A DNA stretch of 5,453 nucleotides, taken from an uncultured Eubacteriales bacterium (GTDB lineage: Bacteria; Bacillota; Clostridia; Oscillospirales; CAG-272). The number at the start of each line of letters is the position of its first letter. The first letter of the stretch is position 1. Below are positions 1 through 4,476 of the stretch, piece by piece. The position numbers and the translations under genes are program-made. Location: NCBI GenBank assembly GCA_934371135.1, contig CAKRNO010000035.1, positions 1 through 5,453 of the forward strand, written 5' to 3'. The notes under the pieces are model-generated. The model saw only the letters and a list, made by a program, of their open reading frames with translations, was not told the DNA's origin and ran no database searches.

Positions 1-705
1 CTCCAGATCGATGAGGTGGACGTCTCCCGACAGTGCACCGGTCAGCGACGGATGCACCTCCTCGGGTGAGAGTACCTGAATGAGCATAACCTCCCGGTGG
101 CGGAACAGGAGGAAATCGACCATCGACTTCCAGTCGCTGTCCGTGAGGAGGTCCGAGATGACCACCGTGAGCCCGTCGTCATACCCGGGATTCGGGTCGC
201 CCAGCACCGCGCCGCGGAGGTCGCTTTCCCCGTAGAAGTCCACGTCCTCAAGCAGCATGGCGGCACTCGTCGCAGCGCTCTTGCCGAGGATGACGCCCGC
301 GAGGTCAGTAAGAGCCGAGCCGTGGAGCAGTTGTATGGAAACGCGGTCCATCGCGCAGGTCGCGAGATAGGCGAGCGCCGCCGCGAGGCGGAGCGCCGTC
401 ACGGCTTTCTCGGGCTTGCCCGTCGCCATAGAGGCGGAGCAATCGATGATGATGCGGTGATGGAGCTGCCGCTCATCGGTGAACAGCTTGATGAAATACT
501 TTTCAAAGCGGGCATAGACATTCCAGTCGATGCGGCGCAGATCATCCCCCGGTACATATTCACGGAAGTCCGAAAACTCTACCGTATTCCCGTGCCCGTG
601 CGCCTTCCGGCTGCCGCCGAAGAAGCCGGACATCGCGTCCTGCATATAGAGCGCCACGCGCTCCAGCCGCTCAAAGAATTCCCCGTCCAGTACCTTGCGC
701 TTCAT
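1..705 (-). CDS. DUF58 / vWA-like domain protein, C-terminus cut off by window edge
   Basis: The gene reads from ATG at 705-703 to the window edge, giving 235 residues with no stop. Family members are usually about 290-300 residues, so roughly 55-65 C-terminal residues are probably missing. The DUF58 signature is clear: EFSDFREYVPGDDLRRIDW at about residues 43-61, continuing as a basic and aromatic stretch to about residue 80. A MIDAS-like D-C-S-A-S motif (D88, S90, S92) follows a short hydrophobic strand, and a second strand ends in ISD at about 183-185. This is consistent with a von Willebrand A-like fold that binds a metal ion. No membrane segment or signal peptide is visible, so this version is probably cytosolic or membrane-associated through partners. 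A GGAGGGG sequence (718-724) inside the end of the upstream ATPase gene lies 12 bases before the ATG. The gap to that gene is only 6 bases, so the two are almost certainly co-transcribed and perhaps translationally coupled. The exact cellular role of DUF58 proteins is not settled. Confidence 0.93.
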   Translation of the reverse strand, partial: MKRKVLDGEFFERLERVALYMQDAMSGFFGGSRKAHGHGNTVEFSDFREYVPGDDLRRIDWNVYARFEKYFIKLFTDERQLHHRIIIDCSASMATGKPEKAVTALRLAAALAYLATCAMDRVSIQLLHGSALTDLAGVILGKSAATSAAMLLEDVDFYGESDLRGAVLGDPNPGYDDGLTVVISDLLTDSDWKSMVDFLLFRHREVMLIQVLSPEEVHPSLTGALSGDVHLIDLE

Positions 706-711
706 CGGGGG

Positions 712-1926
712 TTATTTCCCCTCCGGGGGCGTCGGGGCATCTTTCTTTGCCGTGGCGGGTGCCGCCGGCCTCACGGCAGGCTTTACCGCCGGGGCGGCGG
801 GTTTCGGGGCTGCCCCCGCGGGCTTTGCCGCCGGTGCCGCCGATTTCGGTGTAGCAACCGTCGGTTTTGCCGCCTGTGCCGTTTTGCGCTCGCGGGCGAG
901 CTGTTCATCCCGCGCCTTTTGCAGAGCGGGCAGCTTTTCCTTCAGCTCCGCGATGATGCGGCGCACGACCTCGTCCGAGGAGATCTTCCCCGTCACTGCC
1001 TCAAAGCTGAGCTTGACACGGTGGCGGAGCGCCGGTATGGCGAGCGCATTGACGTCCTCATACGACACGTTGTATCTGCCGTGCAGGAGGGCGCGTACCT
1101 TCGCCGCCGTGATGATTGCCTGTGCGGCACGAGGGCTGGCGCCGTAACGCAGGTAGCGTCCCGCCGTCGTAATCCCGAGTTCGTTATCGGGATAGGTGGC
1201 AGCAACGAGCAGCATCGCATAATACATGACATCCTGCGGGACGGGAATCTGCTTCGCCGTCGCGCGCATCTGCAAAAGCTCCTCCCCCGTGCAGACCGGG
1301 CGGGCAGTCTCCTCCATCGTCTTCTGCGTCACGCAGACGATCTTTTCGAGGTCAGAGACCGAGGGGAACGGGACGATCAGCTTGAACATGAACCGGTCCA
1401 TCTGCGCCTCCGGCAGAGGATAAGTGCCGTCCTGCTCGATCGGGTTCTGCGTCGCGAGGACAAAGAACGGCTCCGAGAGCCTGCGCGACTCACCCATCAC
1501 CGTCACGGTATGCTCCTGCATTGCCTCGAGGAGGGCGGACTGCGTCTTCGGCGTTGCGCGGTTGATCTCATCCGCGAGGACGATATTGCTGAAGATCGGG
1601 CCCTTCTGGAAGGAGAAAGAGGAATTCCCCTGCTCATCTTTTACGATGATGCTCGTACCGGTGACATCGGCGGGCATGAGATCGGGGGTGAACTGGATGC
1701 GGGAGAACGGCAGGTCAAACACGCGGCCGAGTGAACGGACGAGCCTCGTCTTACCGAGCCCCGGCGCCCCCTCCAGCAGTACGTTACCGCCTGCGATGAT
1801 GGCGAGGACGGTGTATTCCACCACCTCATTCTGCCCGATGACATCCTTACGGAGCTCCGCAAAGATGCGTTTGCTTTTTTCCTCAAATGCGGAGAGTGTT
1901 TCTTGGCTGGCTTCCTGTACGACCAT
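712..1926 (-). CDS. MoxR-family AAA+ ATPase with Ala/Pro/Lys-rich C-terminal tail
   Basis: This is a 404-residue ATPase of the MoxR branch of AAA+ proteins, which are thought to act as chaperones that assemble or activate partner complexes. Visible motifs are Walker A GAPGLGKT (residues 53-60), Walker B with the acidic pair D119-E120 in VLADEINRA, sensor 1 ATQNP (158-162), an arginine finger in EAQMDRF (R178), and sensor 2 in GASPRA (R266). A lid domain extends to about residue 330. The conserved part matches the usual family length of about 310-340 residues. Residues from about 336 to 404 are extra: a charged helix, then a low-complexity tail of AAPA/KPA-type units. The start is supported by AGAAGGAGA at 1937-1945, 10 bases before the ATG. 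It is the second gene of the operon, 39 bases after the membrane protein and 6 bases before the DUF58 gene. The MoxR-DUF58 pairing is widespread and supports a joint function. I give no symbol because MoxR subfamilies cannot be told apart here. Confidence 0.96.
   Translation of the reverse strand: MVVQEASQETLSAFEEKSKRIFAELRKDVIGQNEVVEYTVLAIIAGGNVLLEGAPGLGKTRLVRSLGRVFDLPFSRIQFTPDLMPADVTGTSIIVKDEQGNSSFSFQKGPIFSNIVLADEINRATPKTQSALLEAMQEHTVTVMGESRRLSEPFFVLATQNPIEQDGTYPLPEAQMDRFMFKLIVPFPSVSDLEKIVCVTQKTMEETARPVCTGEELLQMRATAKQIPVPQDVMYYAMLLVAATYPDNELGITTAGRYLRYGASPRAAQAIITAAKVRALLHGRYNVSYEDVNALAIPALRHRVKLSFEAVTGKISSDEVVRRIIAELKEKLPALQKARDEQLARERKTAQAAKPTVATPKSAAPAAKPAGAAPKPAAPAVKPAVRPAAPATAKKDAPTPPEGK
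729..879 (-). repeat. low-complexity Ala/Pro/Lys repeat region in the moxR C-terminus
   Basis: Codons for about residues 350-400 of the MoxR protein encode imperfect, degenerate units such as AAPAAKPA, GAAPKPAAPA and VKPAVRPAAPA. At the DNA level this appears as GC-rich near-repeats rich in GCCGCC-type runs. The encoded segment should be disordered and strongly basic, resembling Ala/Pro/Lys-rich linkers or tails that bind nucleic acid, polyanions or the cell wall. Such tracts tend to vary in length by replication slippage. The boundaries are approximate. Confidence 0.7.
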
Positions 1927-1965
1927 AAGTGATGCGTCTCCTTCTGCCCTTTTGGTGCATAACGG

Positions 1966-3438
1966 TTATGCCTTGTTCAGGCTGTCCAAAAGTTCGTTAT
2001 AGTAGTTGTAAAAGTCCTTTTTCTGTTCTTCCGTGTACTGTCCGCTCTCCGCCGCGTTGTCCAGGCGCTCCTTATACGCCCTGACGTTCTCGGCGGTCAG
2101 CTTCACCTGCATTTTCAGAATGGGGTCATAGTAGGTGAATTCCGTCTCTGCCTCGCCCCCGCCACCGGGGTTGGAGCCGGGCGTACCCGGGCTGTCCGTA
2201 TCCGTTGACGGCAGATTACTGCCGCCGCCGGTGTTATTTTTGTCGCTGTCGGGCTTGTTCAGATCGGGATTGATATGTTTATCCGAGTTCTTGTAATCAC
2301 CCATGAGGTCGCCGATGGCGTCCTCCATATCCTTTTTGATCTCCTCCAGCGCCGCCTCACGTTCCTTTTCGACGGTGAGCGCCCGGTTGATCTCCTCTTT
2401 GGCTGCCGTAAAGACATCCGGGAGCTGTGCACCGACGCCGGTGAGCCCCTCCGCAAAGTGCGTCAGCGCCGCCACGAGCTCATTGTGCTCCCATGCGCCG
2501 GATGCCTCGATGGCACTGAAAAGATCCATGCTGACGCCGGAGAGGTACGCCGCGCGTGCATCGGGGTCACTCTCGGCGGGGATGGCGGCATACATGGCGT
2601 CCATGGCGGCGTTGACATCCGTCTCCTTACGCGTGAGCAGTGCGTCCCCGAGCACCTTTGTCCGCGGCATCTTCTGGAGCAGCCGCCCGATGGTCGCGCT
2701 GACCAGTGTTTCCCGGATCAGGTGATCGATACGGTCGATCGCACCGTCAATCTCCGATGCTTTTTCTTCGTCCTTCAGGTCCTCGCGGACATTACCGTCC
2801 CTGTCGAGGAGCGCGTCCTTGAGGTCGCCGATGATCTCATTCAGCCGATCCCCGATGACGTCTCCTCCCGGGAACAGCTCCGTCACTTTCTTATCGATGG
2901 AGGCAATCAGTCTTTTCACCTCGTCGTTCCGGACGATATAGTCGTCCTCAATCGGCGGGTCATCCACCCGTTTCACACGGGGCGGGAGCGCCGCGACCCC
3001 GATACTCGTCACGGCAATCGCAAACACGAGGATCGCGGAAAACAGCGGCAGACGCAACCGGATCGCCCGCGGCTTCACGTCACGGAGACGGCGGAGAGTG
3101 TCCTCCCGCTGGCGCACGGCAAGATACGAATGATCCCCCCACTGCTCATACATCATCGAAACGCGATCCTCAAGCCCCGCCTCATCCACCCGGCGCAGCA
3201 CCTGTCTCATCCCTGCGCGGTACACGACAAGGTAGGTCACGACAGCCGTCGCGACGGCGACAGCGACGGAGAGCCCGATCAGAAGACCGAACGGATAGCC
3301 CAGGGCAAAAATACGGCAGATCAGCATGATAAACAGCGCCATCGCTGCACCGGCGGCAACGGCAAAAAATACCGCATTCAGCCATGCCTCCAGACGCAGG
3401 CGGCGGGTAAAGGGTCGCAACGTATCTTCCAGCTTCAC
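1966..3438 (-). CDS. uncharacterised three-pass membrane protein of a MoxR-DUF58 operon
   Basis: The product is 490 residues from the preferred GTG at 3438-3436, chosen because AAAGGA (3447-3452) lies 8 bases upstream. A TTG at 3468 follows a stop codon directly and has no ribosome binding site, so it is less likely. I see hydrophobic segments at about residues 20-42, 48-73 and 130-151. Between the second and third lies a charged stretch with a VDEAGLEDRVSMMYEQW motif (about 84-100) and QREDTLRRLRDV (110-121). This pattern recalls large bacterial membrane proteins of the DUF4175 type found in similar operons, but the assignment is tentative. The region after residue 151 is hydrophilic and mostly helical, with a probable coiled coil at about 345-380. 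A Gly/Ser/Asn/Pro/Asp-rich linker (about 385-430) leads to a short C-terminal domain rich in Tyr and acidic residues. With three membrane passes, the large domain and the N-terminus should lie on opposite sides; the many positive charges before TM1 suggest N-in and an extracytoplasmic C-terminal domain. It is the first gene of the operon and the likely envelope partner of the MoxR and DUF58 proteins. I cannot assign a biochemical function. Confidence 0.88.
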   Translation of the reverse strand: MKLEDTLRPFTRRLRLEAWLNAVFFAVAAGAAMALFIMLICRIFALGYPFGLLIGLSVAVAVATAVVTYLVVYRAGMRQVLRRVDEAGLEDRVSMMYEQWGDHSYLAVRQREDTLRRLRDVKPRAIRLRLPLFSAILVFAIAVTSIGVAALPPRVKRVDDPPIEDDYIVRNDEVKRLIASIDKKVTELFPGGDVIGDRLNEIIGDLKDALLDRDGNVREDLKDEEKASEIDGAIDRIDHLIRETLVSATIGRLLQKMPRTKVLGDALLTRKETDVNAAMDAMYAAIPAESDPDARAAYLSGVSMDLFSAIEASGAWEHNELVAALTHFAEGLTGVGAQLPDVFTAAKEEINRALTVEKEREAALEEIKKDMEDAIGDLMGDYKNSDKHINPDLNKPDSDKNNTGGGSNLPSTDTDSPGTPGSNPGGGGEAETEFTYYDPILKMQVKLTAENVRAYKERLDNAAESGQYTEEQKKDFYNYYNELLDSLNKA

Positions 3439-3446
3439 GGCGAAAG

Positions 3447-3452
3447 TCCTTT
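3447..3452 (-). promoter_or_regulatory. ribosome binding site fixing the GTG start of the membrane protein
   Basis: Read on the minus strand this is AAAGGA, with 8 bases before GTG at 3438-3436. It lies inside the longer reading frame that would begin at TTG 3468, and no comparable site precedes that TTG. It therefore argues for the shorter, 490-residue protein. Confidence 0.7.
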
Positions 3453-3482
3453 CACGCAAAACGGTCAATCATCAAATGAATA

Positions 3483-3534
3483 AATGTACATTATTTAGTT
3501 TAACATAGCGTTCCAGGAAAAGCAAACATTTTCC
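3483..3534. promoter_or_regulatory. cluster of inverted repeats over the operon promoter (possible operators)
   Basis: Three dyads are visible. AATGTACATT (3483-3492) is a perfect 10-base palindrome at the predicted transcription start. TTCCAGGAA (3511-3519) is a perfect dyad around one central base, lying in the promoter spacer. GGAAAA-N7-TTTTCC (3516-3534) spans the -35 box. Position relative to the promoter is suggestive of regulator binding, but AT-rich DNA yields such dyads by chance and no known operator consensus is recognised. Confidence 0.3.
3497..3525 (-). promoter_or_regulatory. predicted sigma-A promoter of the membrane protein-moxR-DUF58 operon
   Basis: On the minus strand the -35 box is TTGCTT (3520-3525) and the -10 box is TAAACT (3497-3502), separated by exactly 17 bases. 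TG one base upstream of the -10 box makes it an extended -10 promoter. Transcription should start near 3490, giving a leader of about 50 bases before the GTG at 3438. The surrounding DNA is AT-rich compared with the genes. Three small inverted repeats overlap this promoter, so regulation by a repressor is possible but not shown. Confidence 0.6.
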
Positions 3535-3617
3535 AAAACATTGTGAAGTAATGCTACTTTTATTCCTCTCTTTTGTGCAACCCTCACAGACAGTGCCTCT
3601 CTCCTCCCCTCACCTGC

Positions 3618-3661
3618 GCGGGCGGAATTCCGTCCGTCCGGCTGCCCGCTTTTTCCGCCCG
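3618..3661 (+). repeat. overlapping, mutually exclusive inverted repeats
   Basis: GCGGGC (3618-3623) can pair with GCCCGC (3644-3649), which is followed directly by five Ts (3650-3654), a terminator-like arrangement. The nearly identical left arm CGGGCGGAA (3619-3627) can instead pair perfectly over 9 bases with TTCCGCCCG (3653-3661). The two structures share the same left arm and cannot form together. The geometry resembles an attenuator, but no leader peptide, ligand-binding fold or upstream gene is recognised. Confidence 0.4.
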
Positions 3662-3674
3662 TTTGCTGCGGCGT

Positions 3675-3701
3675 TGCCGGAGCGGCATTTTTTCTTTTTT
3701 T
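3675..3701 (+). terminator. weak candidate Rho-independent terminator upstream of tRNA-Lys
   Basis: A 5-base stem TGCCG/CGGCA with a GAG loop (3675-3687) is followed by six Ts, a C and seven more Ts. The stem is short, but the long T run is typical of intrinsic terminators. It would stop plus-strand transcription entering from the left, before the tRNA promoter. No plus-strand gene that needs it is visible in the window. Confidence 0.4.
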
Positions 3702-3713
3702 CTTGTAAAACTA

Positions 3714-3742
3714 TTGACAAAAAGGCGGGGTCATGGTATCAT
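3714..3742 (+). promoter_or_regulatory. near-consensus promoter for tRNA-Lys
   Basis: A perfect -35 box TTGACA (3714-3719) is separated by 17 bases from TATCAT (3737-3742), one mismatch from consensus. TG at 3734-3735 adds an extended -10 element. The predicted start is near 3749, only a few bases before the tRNA 5' end. Such strong promoters and very short leaders are normal for stable RNA genes. Confidence 0.85.
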
Positions 3743-3752
3743 ACAATGCGTT

Positions 3753-3828
3753 GCCCCTGTAGCTCAGATGGTAGAGCATTTGACTTTTAATCAAAGGGTC
3801 CGGAGTTCGAGTCTCCGCAGGAGCACCA
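3753..3828 (+). tRNA. tRNA-Lys (anticodon UUU), CCA encoded
   Basis: The 76-base gene folds into a full cloverleaf. The D stem is GCTC/GAGC with loop AGATGGTA. The anticodon stem is TTTGA/TCAAA around loop CTTTTAA, giving anticodon TTT (3787-3789), which reads AAA and AAG lysine codons. The variable loop is GGGTC, and the T arm is CGGAG-TTCGAGT-CTCCG. The acceptor arms are GCCCCTG and CAGGAGC, with discriminator A and an encoded CCA. Six of seven acceptor pairs are Watson-Crick; position 3:70 is a C-A mismatch, which is unusual. The gene has its own strong promoter and terminator, so it is an independent single-tRNA unit. It is clearly a tRNA-Lys; the mismatch leaves a small chance of a sequence error or a partly decayed copy. 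Confidence 0.96.
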
Positions 3829-3830
3829 AG

Positions 3831-3867
3831 TACGCAACGAGTTTTCGTTGCGTATTTTTGATTTTTG
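3831..3867 (+). terminator. Rho-independent terminator of tRNA-Lys
   Basis: A perfect 10-base stem, TACGCAACGA (3831-3840) and its complement (3845-3854), encloses a GTTT loop and is followed by TTTTTGATTTTT. It begins two bases after the encoded CCA. It should end the tRNA transcript and largely insulate the downstream ybaK gene, apart from read-through. Confidence 0.92.
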
Positions 3868-3869
3868 TA

Positions 3870-3890
3870 CCGGCGTGGAAATCCCGCCGG
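3870..3890 (+). other. GC-rich hairpin in the ybaK leader region
   Basis: CCGGCG (3870-3875) pairs with CGCCGG (3885-3890); two further G-C pairs are possible across a bulged T. No T run follows, so it is not a terminator. It lies between the tRNA terminator and the ybaK ribosome binding site and could stabilise a read-through or processed mRNA. A 10-base palindrome, CCGTGCACGG, follows at 3900-3909. I see no convincing separate promoter for ybaK in the 57 bases between the end of the T run and the ATG. Confidence 0.4.
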
Positions 3891-3924
3891 GATGCTGTGC
3901 CGTGCACGGAGAGGAGACGCCCCC

Positions 3925-4398
3925 ATGAAAAAAACAGAAGAAAAAACCAACGCGATACGTTATCTTGAGCAGCGGAAGCTGCCGTTCGGAATACACACCT
4001 ACGAGGGCGTCGTCTCCGGCGCGGACGTCGCCGCGACGCTGGGCGAGAACCCGGCGCACGTCTATAAAACGCTCGTCACCGTCGGTAAGAGCGGCGGTCA
4101 CTACGTCTTCCTCATCCCCGTCCTCGAGGAGCTGGACCTGAAAAAGGCGGCGGATGCCGTCGGGGAAAAATACGTCGAGATGCTCAAGGCGAAGGACCTG
4201 CTCCCCCTGACCGGCTACATACACGGCGGCTGTTCGCCGATCGGCATGAAAAAGCCCTTCCCCACCTTTATCGACGCGGGTGTTACGGGACACGAGACCA
4301 TCCTGTTCAGCGGTGGTCGCATCGGGCTGCAGATTGAGACCTCGCCCGCAGTGCTCCTGCAGGTCGTCCCCTATCGCACGGCAGACCTCTGCCGCTGA
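3925..4398 (+). CDS. ybaK: YbaK/EbsC-type Cys-tRNA(Pro) deacylase
   Basis: This 157-residue protein has the usual length of the single-domain YbaK family. These trans-editing enzymes hydrolyse Cys-tRNA(Pro) wrongly made by prolyl-tRNA synthetase, often in complex with that synthetase, in the cytosol. Family marks are SGADVAATLG (31-40); HVYKTLV (45-51) with K48, the position of the lysine known to be essential in studied YbaK proteins; ELDLKKAADAVGEK (69-82); and the strongly conserved TGYIHGGCSPIGMKK (96-110), followed by PTFID (113-117). The start at ATG 3925 is chosen because AGGAG (3912-3916) lies 8 bases upstream. An in-frame ATG at 3892 has no ribosome binding site. The gene stands alone between the tRNA terminator and a convergent enolase gene. 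Transcription may depend on read-through from the tRNA-Lys promoter or on an unrecognised weak promoter. Related INS/ProX deacylases act on Ala-tRNA(Pro), but the HGGCSPIGMKK motif favours YbaK. Confidence 0.95.
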   Translation: MKKTEEKTNAIRYLEQRKLPFGIHTYEGVVSGADVAATLGENPAHVYKTLVTVGKSGGHYVFLIPVLEELDLKKAADAVGEKYVEMLKAKDLLPLTGYIHGGCSPIGMKKPFPTFIDAGVTGHETILFSGGRIGLQIETSPAVLLQVVPYRTADLCR

Positions 4399-4420
4399 AA
4401 AGCGCTCCGGGAAGCATCAG

Positions 4421-4447
4421 AAAGCGGACCCTCACCGGGTCCGCTTT
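4421..4447. terminator. terminator hairpin shared by convergent ybaK and eno
   Basis: A perfect 11-base stem, AAAGCGGACCC (4421-4431) with its complement (4437-4447), surrounds a TCACC loop. It lies 22 bases after the ybaK stop and is followed by a short T run (CTTTTCATATTT), so it fits a plus-strand terminator well. On the minus strand it starts 29 bases after the eno stop and ends in CTTTCTG, a weaker tail. It probably works in both directions, more strongly for ybaK. Confidence 0.85.
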
Positions 4448-4476
4448 TCATATTTGGATAATTGCATATATTGCCG

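Larger units (their letters stand above)
3535..3713. other. unassigned intergenic stretch with hairpins
   Basis: This roughly 180-base stretch between the divergent promoters holds no gene I can support. Both strands have only short reading frames without ribosome binding sites. It contains a pyrimidine-rich plus strand at 3580-3615, overlapping inverted repeats at 3618-3661, a short GC hairpin at 3675-3687, and long T runs to 3701. It could be the remnant of an earlier gene end, a small RNA, or a dispersed repeat; the sequence alone does not decide. Confidence 0.4.

Noticed and set aside
97..1734. Long plus-strand open frame of 545 codons antisense to the moxR and DUF58 genes
   Set aside because: It lies fully opposite two genes with clear family motifs, its product is rich in Arg/His/Leu with no recognisable domain, and it has no sensible ribosome binding site. 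High GC and the codon bias of the real genes produce such frames.
3439..3468. TTG at 3468 as start of the membrane protein
   Set aside because: It immediately follows an in-frame stop and has no Shine-Dalgarno sequence. GTG at 3438 has AAAGGA at proper spacing.
3452..3472. Six-codon minus-strand leader peptide (ATG at 3472, TGA at 3454-3452) before the membrane protein
   Set aside because: No ribosome binding site precedes it, and its composition gives no hint of an attenuation mechanism. Short ATG-stop frames are common by chance.
2275..3483. Plus-strand open frame of 402 codons opposite the membrane protein gene
   Set aside because: Its translation is rich in Arg, His, Asp and Gln with no membrane segments or motifs, while the minus strand encodes clear hydrophobic segments, a coiled coil and a good ribosome binding site.
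3597..3690. Minus-strand frame of about 34 codons (ATG at 3690-3688) in the intergenic region
   Set aside because: The product is Arg/Gly-rich with no ribosome binding site or motif, and it coincides with the hairpin region, so a non-coding origin is more likely.
3753..3867. tRNA-Lys 3' end as an attachment site for an integrated element
   Set aside because: No direct repeat of the tRNA 3' end and no integrase or phage gene is seen downstream; a housekeeping gene follows at once.
3573..3968. Plus-strand open frame of 131 codons across the tRNA-Lys gene
   Set aside because: It runs through the tRNA, its promoter and its terminator and overlaps the ybaK start, so it cannot be a real protein gene.
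3787..4293. Minus-strand open frame opposite ybaK and the tRNA 3' half
   Set aside because: ybaK on the plus strand has strong family motifs; the opposite frame crosses the tRNA and terminator and shows no domain.
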